Of a DNA stretch of 6,255 nucleotides, positions 1 through 6,255 are shown in pieces. The DNA is taken from the NCBI GenBank assembly GCA_944391355.1, contig CALXTG010000095.1, positions 1-6,255 on the forward strand, read 5' to 3'. The translations under genes and the position numbers were made by a program. The notes under the pieces are model-generated. The model had not been told where the DNA came from, searched no databases, and saw only the letters and a program-made list of their open reading frames with translations. The stretch comes from an uncultured Alphaproteobacteria bacterium. Lineage in GTDB: Bacteria; Pseudomonadota; Alphaproteobacteria; RF32; CAG-239. Within the stretch, counting starts at the first letter, position 1, and every line of letters starts with the position of its first letter.

Positions 1-1040
1 ACCATATGATTATACTGTTTTTGGATATTCAGATACTGCGGCAATTTCAGCTTGGTATTATGCGCGTCCAGCGCTTTGCGCATATTCTCATAAATCGGCT
101 GCATTTTTTCCAGCTCCTGCAGCTTGATTGTATTTTCATCCGGAGTTAAATCGGGTTCAGGCTGAACACCGAAAGACATGGTTGTGAGTTCCTTAACCGT
201 ATTTACCGAATCAGAAGGGCGGGAAAGCTGGCCGAAAGCCAGAGTTTCGGAAGCCGCAACGACGGCGGAAGCATATACCGGCATTTCGGCAGATAAGGCG
301 CTCTGCTGTTGTTTTTGCTGCTCGCAGCTCAGCGGGGTTATCTCGTTGCGAATGGCCAGAGCGGCGCGCATCTGCGCTTTAATCGCGCTGACTTCGTTGA
401 TGACGGCAATAATACTGTCCAATGCCTGATAGGCATTATAGTAATTGACATAAGTCGCATTTAAGCTGTCCGGCGTTTCTCCGCCGTCTTCACCGGAAAC
501 AACCAGAGTATCCGGAAGTTTGTCAACCAGCGGCTTGATCTCTTCTTCCAGCCTTTTATCCAGCTGGCGGGACGCGGCATAGGCCTCAAGAACCGTATCG
601 TCATAAAAAGCTACGGCTTTTTTGCGGTAAGCGTTGCGGGCATTATTGTCATCGGTGGGATATCTGAAAAACAGAACCGTCAGCGCATCTTCTATCGAAG
701 CCGGATCTTCAATATCGGCAATTTTACTTTTGGCCAGAGTTTTGGAGCCTTTAATCGGCTTTTTATTAATGCGGCCGGAAAATTCTCCGGAATAGCTGTC
801 TTTCTTGGACTTGACATTATTGACATATTCGTCGGTAACCTGGTTTTTCAGCGCCGTGGCCTGCGAAACGTAGCCCTGAACCAGACGAATCGTTTCGGTC
901 GGAATTTCAATGGCGCCGACAACGGGAATTGCTCCCCCGAATTTGAAAATATTAAACAAGGCATGGGCTTTGGCGCTGCATAATACCAACAGAACCACAA
1001 CCGGCAGAAAGACGTAATAAGTCAGCTTATTTTTTAACAT
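1..1040 (-). CDS. Exported helical protein of the T4SS cluster (3' end beyond the window)
   Basis: An open frame runs from ATG at 1040 to the left edge without a stop, giving 346 complete visible codons; the C-terminus is missing. The N-terminus is a signal peptide (MLKNKLTYY, then hydrophobic 10-21) with likely cleavage after AHA at 27. A cysteine at 21 lies in this region but lacks a proper lipobox (Leu precedes it), so a lipoprotein is unlikely. After a small Gly-rich apolar segment (FKFGGAIPVVGAIEIP, 32-47) the protein appears largely helical: about 48-80, 111-175 (including DPASIEDALTVLFF, 112-125) and 193-250, where the helix contains AQMRAALAIRNE (222-233) and is followed by one cysteine at 239. 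A helical tail covers about 300-346. The ATG has GGAAGGA 7 nt upstream and overlaps the previous gene by 14 nt, so it is co-transcribed. I do not recognise a named family; VirB5-like by position only. A VirB6 gene may follow outside the window, but this is not visible. Confidence 0.8.
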   Translation of the reverse strand, partial: MLKNKLTYYVFLPVVVLLVLCSAKAHALFNIFKFGGAIPVVGAIEIPTETIRLVQGYVSQATALKNQVTDEYVNNVKSKKDSYSGEFSGRINKKPIKGSKTLAKSKIADIEDPASIEDALTVLFFRYPTDDNNARNAYRKKAVAFYDDTVLEAYAASRQLDKRLEEEIKPLVDKLPDTLVVSGEDGGETPDSLNATYVNYYNAYQALDSIIAVINEVSAIKAQMRAALAIRNEITPLSCEQQKQQQSALSAEMPVYASAVVAASETLAFGQLSRPSDSVNTVKELTTMSFGVQPEPDLTPDENTIKLQELEKMQPIYENMRKALDAHNTKLKLPQYLNIQKQYNHM

Positions 1041-2181
1041 CGGCGCATCCTTCCACCCCTTTAGGGAGTTTATACTTATAATCATCAAGATTAAAGGTTA
1101 CGATATCGCGCTCGGGATCGCCGCGCTTAAATTCGGCGCTGGCGGCATATTCCTTGGCGGTTTCCTTTTTCAGCGTGGTAACCTGCTGTTTGGCATAGTT
1201 GTAAAAGAATTTGACAACCGCGGTTTTGACAGCGGTATTCAACCCGATATTGCCGGCCGCGGAATCGGCCACATCCCCGCTTAACTTGGTTTCCTGAGTT
1301 TCTTCGGCCAAAGGTTCAAACTCCTGTCTAAGCGCGGCGATGGTTTCCAAGTTATTAATCAGCTGATTGCGGCGCTCGAGCTGGCGGGCGCGGCGGATAC
1401 GGTCGATTGCCTCAACATCTTCGGGATCGCCCGGGGCAATAAATACCGCATCGGCGGCGGCATTCAGGACTTCTCCCGAATCGGCAGATTCCGGCAAAGA
1501 ATCCTGCACATACTGCGATAATTCGTTGGCCAATTCGCGCTGCTGCTGTTTTAACGCGCGCAATTTTTCATTTAACGGGGCAATTGCCTGAGAAATTTCA
1601 TTATTTCCCTGCTCGCGGGTCTGATTCAGCAACTGCTGCAAAGCGGAAATCTGGGCATTGTTTCCGGCAATATAATTCTCCAGTTCTTCGGCCTGTGCCG
1701 GATTTTCGGCGATCATGCCGCGCAGCGTGACATTATTGTCTTCATAAACTTTAATCTGGCCGTTAATATTGCTTTCCACCGCGGCAAAATCTTCGTCATT
1801 GGCAGTGTTGATATCCTTAATCATATTTTCGGTTTCTTTAATTTGTTTTTGTACGGCCGCCAATTGAGCGCTGACCTGAGCGGCCTTAACGCGCGGATTG
1901 TCCTTGGCGTCTTTGAGCGCCTTTTTGGCTTCTTTATATTGTTTGCGTTTTTCTTTTATTTTAGATAAGGCTTTACCGCCCTCGGTTCCGTCGCCCATCG
2001 TATCGCCGAGATATTTCTTTTTGACCTCTTTCAGCTTTTCGCCGCCTTCCTTGACGATGTCGCTGATAGAGGTCACAACATTACCGGCTCCCTGCGCAAC
2101 GTCAAAGGTAATAACGGCCTGCGCGGATCCGGAAAAAAGCAGCGCGGCGGCAAATAAAACTATCGAAAAAAGCTTTATCAT
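1027..2181 (-). CDS. Exported coiled-coil protein of the T4SS cluster, function unknown
   Basis: This 384-residue protein has a textbook signal peptide (hydrophobic residues 4-16, cleavage after AQA at 22), so it should be periplasmic or surface exposed. A Lys/Glu-rich helical stretch covers about 42-93, followed by a long Gln/Asn/Glu coiled-coil-like region at about 96-225. An acidic, Pro-containing break (FIAPGDPEDVEAID, 247-260) leads to a basic helix, RIRRARQLERR (261-271). A further helical pair follows (about 272-300 and 314-348), then a short C-terminal segment ending VEGCADVKK with the only cysteine (379). An RGD tripeptide sits at 353-355. The start ATG at 2181 overlaps the upstream stop by 4 nt and has GGGAG (2189-2193) 7 nt upstream. 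The stop TAA lies inside the next gene, a 14-nt overlap. I do not recognise a named family; a stalk, pilus-tip or assembly role beside VirB5 is only an inference. Confidence 0.8.
   Translation of the reverse strand: MIKLFSIVLFAAALLFSGSAQAVITFDVAQGAGNVVTSISDIVKEGGEKLKEVKKKYLGDTMGDGTEGGKALSKIKEKRKQYKEAKKALKDAKDNPRVKAAQVSAQLAAVQKQIKETENMIKDINTANDEDFAAVESNINGQIKVYEDNNVTLRGMIAENPAQAEELENYIAGNNAQISALQQLLNQTREQGNNEISQAIAPLNEKLRALKQQQRELANELSQYVQDSLPESADSGEVLNAAADAVFIAPGDPEDVEAIDRIRRARQLERRNQLINNLETIAALRQEFEPLAEETQETKLSGDVADSAAGNIGLNTAVKTAVVKFFYNYAKQQVTTLKKETAKEYAASAEFKRGDPERDIVTFNLDDYKYKLPKGVEGCADVKK
1048..1054 (-). promoter_or_regulatory. Shine-Dalgarno site fixing the start at 1040
   Basis: GGAAGGA on the minus strand lies 7 nt upstream of the ATG at 1040, inside the last codons of the preceding gene. 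It supports that ATG as a genuine start despite the 14-nt overlap, which places the two genes in different frames. Confidence 0.65.
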
Positions 2182-2861
2182 ATTTCGTCTCCCGAAGTGT
2201 CAACGCCGCCTTCTTTGGCTTTGACCAGCATATTATAGTAGTTCTGCGACATCAGATTGCGGCTGTTATCCAAATCAGAGGTTGCGGCGTCAAGATTGGC
2301 AATGTCGACGATCCGCAGATTTATCTGCTCGGAATAGGCCTTGGCAGCCTGTAAAACCGCCATACCGTCTTTGAGATTTATTTTTTTGGGTTTCTTTTTG
2401 TATTCTTCGGCCAAGGCAGCCCGCATTGCCAAAGCCCGGGAATAGAGAACCGCGGCATTATTATGCTGAACCAGCAGATTATTGAGGTTCTGCTGCTGCG
2501 AAGCCTTGGTATCGCCGCCCTGCCCGTAAACCGGCAGCAAAGCATCCCCGATCGCTTCGGCCATGGCATCGTCTCTCTGTGCGTAAGACGGGGTCTTGAA
2601 GGGATCAAGTTTTTTCTTTTTGATAAAATTTTCTTTCAAATCGACAAATGGGCCGAGGTTAATGCCGAAATCTCCGGTTTTTACCTTGTTGATTTCGTCC
2701 TGAACGGCGCCTACCTGTTTAAAGGCCTCAGAGGCTTTTGCCGCAGCGTCTTCCAAAGTTTTTAAAACCTTGTCGGCGGCATCTTTGATTTGGGCGGATG
2801 CCGGCAACGGCCGGAAAGCGGCCAAGGCCAGAAAAAGATATATCCAAAATTTGCTTTTCAT
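2178..2861 (-). CDS. Exported helical protein of the T4SS cluster, VirB5-like candidate
   Basis: This 227-residue protein has a clear signal peptide (MKSKFW basic start, hydrophobic core, cleavage after ASA at residue 23). The mature protein of about 204 residues is close to normal VirB5 size. It is predicted mostly helical: an Ala/Lys-rich amphipathic helix at about 24-60, a short loop region with GDFGINLGPF (63-72), a basic patch KKKK (81-84), a Gln/Asn-rich helix at about 118-155, a basic linker KKKPKK (155-160) and a second long helix at about 164-215. It contains no cysteine. The ATG at 2861 is preceded by GGGGGA (2869-2874) at 7 nt. Its stop overlaps the next gene's start by 4 nt (ATGA), a sign of translational coupling. 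I do not recognise the family from sequence; a periplasmic or pilus-associated VirB5-type role is inferred from size, export and position. Confidence 0.8.
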   Translation of the reverse strand: MKSKFWIYLFLALAAFRPLPASAQIKDAADKVLKTLEDAAAKASEAFKQVGAVQDEINKVKTGDFGINLGPFVDLKENFIKKKKLDPFKTPSYAQRDDAMAEAIGDALLPVYGQGGDTKASQQQNLNNLLVQHNNAAVLYSRALAMRAALAEEYKKKPKKINLKDGMAVLQAAKAYSEQINLRIVDIANLDAATSDLDNSRNLMSQNYYNMLVKAKEGGVDTSGDEI

Positions 2862-2875
2862 GCCGCATTCCCCCG

Positions 2876-4165
2876 CTAATTATCTATGTCTGTTTCCTGC
2901 TGAACTTCCAAGTCGCAGAAATCCTTAAAAGCCGACAGCATTGACTGCGTGGCATAATTCATTGCCATACTGTTGAGCAGGTTGACGTTTTCGGTATCTA
3001 TGGCGCTCAACGAACCAAAAAGCAGCCGTTCATCATTAGCGGATTTGCTTTTTTCCATCAGCGAGGGCAGCGTGTCTTTTTCAAAGTTATAAAGGTTCTT
3101 TTTCGCCAGAATCGCCTCTTCAATACCGGCAACAACAAACTGCTGGTGAGCCAGACGGCAGATATCGACGGCCTTCTGTTTTAAGGCCATATCTTCGCTG
3201 TTTTTCAGTTCAAGAAGCTTATAAAGACATTTGCTCATAACCCCTTCTTCTTTGACATCTTCGGCATTGATTTCGCAAAACTCGGCCAAAGCATCGGGAA
3301 AGATAAAGACATTGGTTTCGGTGGTGCCGGTATAGACCCCGGCCTGTCCGAACATCAGCATTTCGCTTGAGGCATAAACCGCCCGGCCGGAAATATTATC
3401 AAGCGGCGCCAAACTGACATTAGGGCGCTTGCGGAAGCTTTTATTTTCTTTTTTAAGTTCTTTATACTCGCGTTTTTCCTGCTGATATTTTTGATCGGCC
3501 GCTTCAATTTTTTTGTTTTGCTCTTCGGAAACATTTTTCATATCCTGACTGAAATCCTGCGTCGTCGATTTGACATCAGATTTCAAATCCCGCGCAGTGT
3601 TTCCCATATCCTTATATTGATTTTGGGCATCTTTAGCGACATTCTGCGCATCTTTGGCCGTTTGTTCCGCCATTTTGGCAGCGCCTTCAAAATCTCCTGA
3701 TTTGACAGCATCAACGATATTGCCGGCATTTTTGGCGGTGTTGACGGCAGTATCGACCGTATTTTTATAAGAGTCAAATTTATCTTTGTAACCTTCAGCC
3801 TTTTTCTTGGCGTCTTCAACTCTTTTCTTGGCCGCCTCAAGCTGAGCCTTACGTTTTTCGAGTTGAGCTTTGCGCTTTTCATATTTAGCCTTTTTCTTTT
3901 CCAGCTTGGCTTTTTGTTCTTCAAGCTGGCCGGTATATTCGCTGAATGAGCTGCTCGCCTTACCGATGGCGGCGCCGATCCCCTCGGAACTTCCGGCGGC
4001 GGCCTGAACCTGTTTGAGCTGTTGCAAATAGTTGACATTGGCTTTAACAGCTTGGGCGATAGAACTCGGGTCGGTTACCGGAAACTGCTCATGCGCCAAA
4101 CCGGCCCATGAAATGAGAAGGACGGAAATACCGAGCGTTATAAGCATGGACTTTGATATTCTCAT
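2876..4165 (-). CDS. Exported VirB5-like T4SS protein with long charged heptad-repeat helix
   Basis: The 429-residue protein starts with a Sec signal peptide (hydrophobic core about residues 7-23, likely cleavage after GLA at 24). The mature N-terminus has a TDPSSIAQAV segment and a Gln-rich helix ending at about residue 54. That pattern recalls the start of VirB5/TrbJ minor pilins, and the gene sits in the usual virB5 slot after virB4. Residues 85-147 form nine exact heptads with Lys at unit position 1 and Glu/Asp at position 5 (eight of nine units). A smaller tandem repeat (AKDAQNV/AKDAQNQ, 170-183) follows, with further charged helix to about 247. From about 250 the character changes to a mixed, partly beta-like domain with four cysteines (297, 313, 336, 417) and a helical end. 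The protein is longer than ordinary VirB5 (about 200-250 residues), chiefly because of the inserted helix. It ends in TAG, 14 nt before the next gene. Reading frame and export are well supported; the VirB5 relationship is an inference. Confidence 0.85.
   Translation of the reverse strand: MRISKSMLITLGISVLLISWAGLAHEQFPVTDPSSIAQAVKANVNYLQQLKQVQAAAGSSEGIGAAIGKASSSFSEYTGQLEEQKAKLEKKKAKYEKRKAQLEKRKAQLEAAKKRVEDAKKKAEGYKDKFDSYKNTVDTAVNTAKNAGNIVDAVKSGDFEGAAKMAEQTAKDAQNVAKDAQNQYKDMGNTARDLKSDVKSTTQDFSQDMKNVSEEQNKKIEAADQKYQQEKREYKELKKENKSFRKRPNVSLAPLDNISGRAVYASSEMLMFGQAGVYTGTTETNVFIFPDALAEFCEINAEDVKEEGVMSKCLYKLLELKNSEDMALKQKAVDICRLAHQQFVVAGIEEAILAKKNLYNFEKDTLPSLMEKSKSANDERLLFGSLSAIDTENVNLLNSMAMNYATQSMLSAFKDFCDLEVQQETDIDN
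3617..3658 (-). repeat. Two-unit 21-nt tandem repeat (AKDAQN motif)
   Basis: Residues 170-183 of the same protein read AKDAQNV then AKDAQNQ, encoded by two adjacent related 21-nt units that differ mostly at third codon positions. The unit length equals that of the larger heptad array about 65 nt upstream in the gene, so the same helix phase and possibly the same duplication process apply. Confidence 0.7.
3725..3913 (-). repeat. Nine in-phase 21-nt units encoding a heptad repeat
   Basis: Within the 429-residue gene, residues 85-147 divide without interruption into nine 7-residue units: KAKLEKK, KAKYEKR, KAQLEKR, KAQLEAA, KKRVEDA, KKKAEGY, KDKFDSY, KNTVDTA, VNTAKNA. The first four (bases 3830-3913) are nearly identical in protein and clearly related in DNA; later units diverge. 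Position 1 is Lys in eight of nine and position 5 is acidic in eight of nine, giving i/i+4 salt bridges. Position 4 (L, Y, L, L, V, A, F, V, A) is the only regularly apolar position. That suits a stiff, highly charged single helix at least as well as a classical two-position coiled coil. The pattern suggests growth by tandem duplication of a 21-nt unit. Confidence 0.85.
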
Positions 4166-4170
4166 TTCAC

Positions 4171-4176
4171 ACCTCC
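4171..4176 (-). promoter_or_regulatory. Strong Shine-Dalgarno site for the 429-residue gene
   Basis: GGAGGT on the minus strand lies 5 nt upstream of the ATG at 4165. It is the best ribosome binding site in the window; the other genes have weaker GGGGGA, GGGAG and GGAAGGA sites. It fixes the start codon of this gene and suggests that the gene is translated efficiently and independently of virB4. Confidence 0.8.
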
Positions 4177-4204
4177 GGATAAATGTGTCATTATCTTTAA
4201 TAAT

Positions 4205-4232
4205 AGCATAGAAAAGCCTCGGTTTTTATGAA
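4205..4232 (-). promoter_or_regulatory. Possible weak sigma70-type promoter in the virB4 downstream spacer
   Basis: On the minus strand the AT-rich 79-nt spacer contains TTCATA (4227-4232, 4 of 6 matches to the -35 consensus), a 16-nt gap, and TATGCT (4205-4210, 4 of 6 matches to the -10 consensus). This would start transcription shortly upstream of the gene beginning at 4165. The spacer is the only gap longer than 14 nt in the window, which makes it the natural place for an internal promoter. AT-rich DNA produces such matches by chance, so this is a weak call. Confidence 0.25.
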
Positions 4233-4244
4233 CTTTTTATTAAT

Positions 4245-6255
4245 TTAAGCAATGTTCAGATACTGCGGAACAAAGTTTTCTTCTCCGTATTCTTTAATCA
4301 ATTCTTCAACCAGCAGCACATTCTTACGACCGGAGTTATACAGCTTCAGATAAGGACCTAAGCCGCTTAAATCGACATCGAGAATAACCGATTCACCGGT
4401 AGCCGGACGCGACAGCAGAATAGCATAGGGAAAATCGCGGTAGGACTTACCGAAAATAAAGTCGGTTTCGCTTTTGGTTAAGTTCCAGTTTACATAGTCT
4501 TCAGGCATAGCCTGCGGGTTGCGGAAGAAGATAACCGTCTGACACTGACCGCGGATAACCTCGCCGACCCCTAGTTTATCAATAATATTCGGCTGTTGGA
4601 AAGCGCAGAGATAGGCCTGGCGTTTTTTACGACCTTCCTGCAAACCGATAACAAAATAGTCGCGGAACATCGGGTGCTTTAACATCGGCGCCGTTTCATC
4701 AATCATAATCAGCGACGGCGCACCGGTTTCGCCGGTTTCGGACTGAATTCGGTGCATAATGTAACTGATGACCGCCGGAGCCAGAGTTTCATCTTCGAAA
4801 ATATGGGTAAAGTCAAAAGCCATAAATCGTTTGCTTTTCAAATCAAGGCTATCGTTCTGGGCGTTAAAAATATTACCGTACTGATCGGGGTTAACCCATT
4901 TAAATAACTCGCGGCGCATATTCCCGGTCGGCGAAAAACAACTTTTGTAGAGGTTGGTCATAATCCGTTCTTCGGGGCGCAGATAATCGAAAGCAGTGGT
5001 AACGGCGCGGGCGATTTCCTTCTCGGAAAGGGCGTCATCAACCAGCGTAATCGCTTTCATCCAGCGGCGCAGGAAGGCGCGGTTGGTCGCGTTATTGGCA
5101 CAGTCAAAGGGGTTAATCGAAACGTTTTTCTCATCGCCGTCAAAACCGATATAGGCGCCGCCGATAGAACGGGTAAAAATTTCGGCACCGCGGTGACGGT
5201 CAAAGAAGAATACCTTTAAATCGCGATGGCGCATTGCCTGCCCGGCCAAAAAGGTCAACAGGGTTGTTTTACCTTGTCCGGTCGGACCGATAATACAGCA
5301 GTGAGCCACGGCCGCATCTTCAGACGAAACGTGGAACTGAAATTTGTAAGCCGAACCGGCAGTGGTGCGGAAAACCGAAATGGCCCCTTTACCCCAGTCA
5401 CTTTTAGAGAAGCCTTCCGACGGCTTTTCAAAAGAAAGCGCGGTTGCAACCACACGGGACAAATACAGATAGGTCCGCGGAAAAGTTTCATAAGTCGGAA
5501 ACTGATTGAAGAAAGTCGCCTGAGCAACCCAGCCCTCCCGAACCGGCGTAACACCGAACAAACGGCAGATACGCTGAACTTCGCTTTCGGCAAAATCAAT
5601 TTCTTCTTTGCTGTCGCCGCGGATAATCATCGACATCGCATACTGAGTCAGCGCCTGATAATCGGCATCGCTGTCTTCAATTGAGGACAAGGCTTCGCTG
5701 TATTGGTTGATAACATCGGGCGAAAAGCTGGTAATGGCGGCCATGCGCTGCTGCTGCATCAACAAGGCGCGGGCGTGCGGCTTAAACAGCGGTTTGATGT
5801 TGTGCAGCAGGGTCAATTCGCAGTCAATGGCCAGCAGCGAGGCAACCATCGATTCATCCATGTAATCGCCGGAATTGCGAATTCCCATAACAATTTCAAA
5901 TTTTTCCTTATCGCCGGAAAAGAAACGAATCAGCCCTTCTTCGCCGGTAAAATGGATATGTTCGGCGGTCAGGAGCTCATTCATCTGCGAACCTTCGGCG
6001 CCGCGGACTTTGGGCAAAGGTTTGGTTATCGGGCTGCAGATTTTGGAAAATACGCTGAGCGGGCTGTCTTCGGCAGGACTATCCTCGGTTTCATAAAGCG
6101 TTTTGACGCCGTAATCATTCAAAGTTGCCAGCAAAGCCTGAGAAGCATAGTTCAAATCTTTGAGGTTGTCCTGACGATCGGGCACCGAGAGAACGATGTA
6201 ATGGGTGTTGCTGTAAACACGGTCAAGATTCCCTTCCCAAACATTGGAAATTGTT
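4245..6255 (-). CDS. virB4: VirB4-family type IV secretion ATPase (5' end beyond the window)
   Basis: This is the cytoplasmic, inner-membrane-associated motor ATPase that powers T4SS pilus assembly and substrate transfer. The frame is open to the right edge, giving 669 visible residues. Counting from the GTG codon at 6185 as residue 1, Walker A is GPTGQGKT at 300-307 (bases 5265-5288). A VirB4-typical FFFDRHRGAEIF segment lies at 326-337, INPF at 357-360, Walker B SLIMIDE at 491-497 (bases 4695-4715), and a conserved AFQQPN stretch at 528-533. The part upstream of Walker A matches the CagE/TrbE/VirB N-terminal domain. The GTG at 6185 is not the real start: upstream codons read on in frame (HYIVLSVPDRQ spans it) and look like family sequence. 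VirB4 proteins are usually about 800 residues, so roughly 100-150 residues are probably missing. The gene ends in TAA, 79 nt before the next gene. Family assignment is secure; membership of a conjugative versus effector-delivery T4SS cannot be decided here. Confidence 0.95.
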   Translation of the reverse strand, partial: TISNVWEGNLDRVYSNTHYIVLSVPDRQDNLKDLNYASQALLATLNDYGVKTLYETEDSPAEDSPLSVFSKICSPITKPLPKVRGAEGSQMNELLTAEHIHFTGEEGLIRFFSGDKEKFEIVMGIRNSGDYMDESMVASLLAIDCELTLLHNIKPLFKPHARALLMQQQRMAAITSFSPDVINQYSEALSSIEDSDADYQALTQYAMSMIIRGDSKEEIDFAESEVQRICRLFGVTPVREGWVAQATFFNQFPTYETFPRTYLYLSRVVATALSFEKPSEGFSKSDWGKGAISVFRTTAGSAYKFQFHVSSEDAAVAHCCIIGPTGQGKTTLLTFLAGQAMRHRDLKVFFFDRHRGAEIFTRSIGGAYIGFDGDEKNVSINPFDCANNATNRAFLRRWMKAITLVDDALSEKEIARAVTTAFDYLRPEERIMTNLYKSCFSPTGNMRRELFKWVNPDQYGNIFNAQNDSLDLKSKRFMAFDFTHIFEDETLAPAVISYIMHRIQSETGETGAPSLIMIDETAPMLKHPMFRDYFVIGLQEGRKKRQAYLCAFQQPNIIDKLGVGEVIRGQCQTVIFFRNPQAMPEDYVNWNLTKSETDFIFGKSYRDFPYAILLSRPATGESVILDVDLSGLGPYLKLYNSGRKNVLLVEELIKEYGEENFVPQYLNIA

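Noticed and set aside
178..429. 83-codon plus-strand open frame near the left edge
   Set aside because: It is antisense to the continuous minus-strand gene that has its own ribosome binding site and signal peptide; no independent support.
978..1040. Lipoprotein signal in the left-edge gene (Cys at residue 21)
   Set aside because: The residue before Cys is Leu, not Gly/Ala/Ser, and a good signal peptidase I site (AHA at 25-27) follows.
3583..4038. 151-codon minus-strand frame overlapping the heptad-repeat gene
   Set aside because: It is an alternative frame of the Lys/Glu-rich repeat codons. It has very basic composition, no signal peptide, and lies entirely within the well-supported 429-residue gene.
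4211..4240. Possible terminator hairpin downstream of virB4 (AAAAG/CTTTT and AAAAGCC/GGTTTTT pairings)
   Set aside because: The stems are short and A-T only with a 16-nt loop, or need a 2-nt loop and a wobble pair, and there is no U-tract in the right place.
28..4268. Identical 14-nt stretch at 28-41 and 4255-4268, both encoding PQYLN
   Set aside because: One 14-nt match in 6 kb is only mildly unlikely by chance; the flanks differ, and one copy lies internally while the other is at the very end of VirB4. Not enough to claim a repeat or recombination site.
5226..5684. 152-codon plus-strand open frame opposite virB4
   Set aside because: It lies antisense to the conserved Walker A region of virB4, has no recognisable product, and is best explained as a shadow of the real gene.
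6183..6185. GTG codon that could be taken as the virB4 start
   Set aside because: The frame continues upstream without a stop to the window edge, and the 23 extra residues (including HYIVLS) fit the VirB4 N-terminal domain, so the gene is truncated by the window rather than starting here.

Overview
The window is part of a type IV secretion system (T4SS) locus, read entirely from the minus strand. It resembles an alphaproteobacterial or related Gram-negative gene cluster. The reasons are a VirB/CagE/TrbE-type ATPase, followed by a run of proteins with Sec signal peptides (periplasmic export in a diderm), Shine-Dalgarno sites and tight operon packing. Base composition looks balanced by eye. I cannot name a species.

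In transcription order (right to left) the window holds five genes. (1) A VirB4-type ATPase, cut at its 5' end by the right edge, which is the only confidently identified product. (2) After a 79-nt spacer with a possible weak promoter, a 429-residue exported protein with a VirB5-like N-terminus, an unusually regular nine-unit heptad repeat and a cysteine-containing C-terminal domain. (3) After 14 nt, a 227-residue exported helical protein. (4) Overlapping by 4 nt, a 384-residue exported coiled-coil protein. (5) Overlapping by 14 nt, a further exported helical protein of at least 346 residues, cut at its 3' end by the left edge. There are no gene-free stretches over 100 nt, no RNA genes, no mobile elements and no CRISPR array.

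In a standard virB operon, virB4 is followed by a single virB5 (minor pilin or pilus-tip adhesin) and then virB6. Here four consecutive secreted, helix-rich proteins occupy the virB5 position. They look alike in architecture but share almost no sequence readable by eye. The working picture is a VirB4 motor that energises assembly of a pilus or periplasmic stalk whose VirB5-like parts have been multiplied and elaborated with long charged helices. Only the VirB4 call rests on diagnostic motifs. The VirB5-like role of the other four is inferred from position, signal peptides and helical character.
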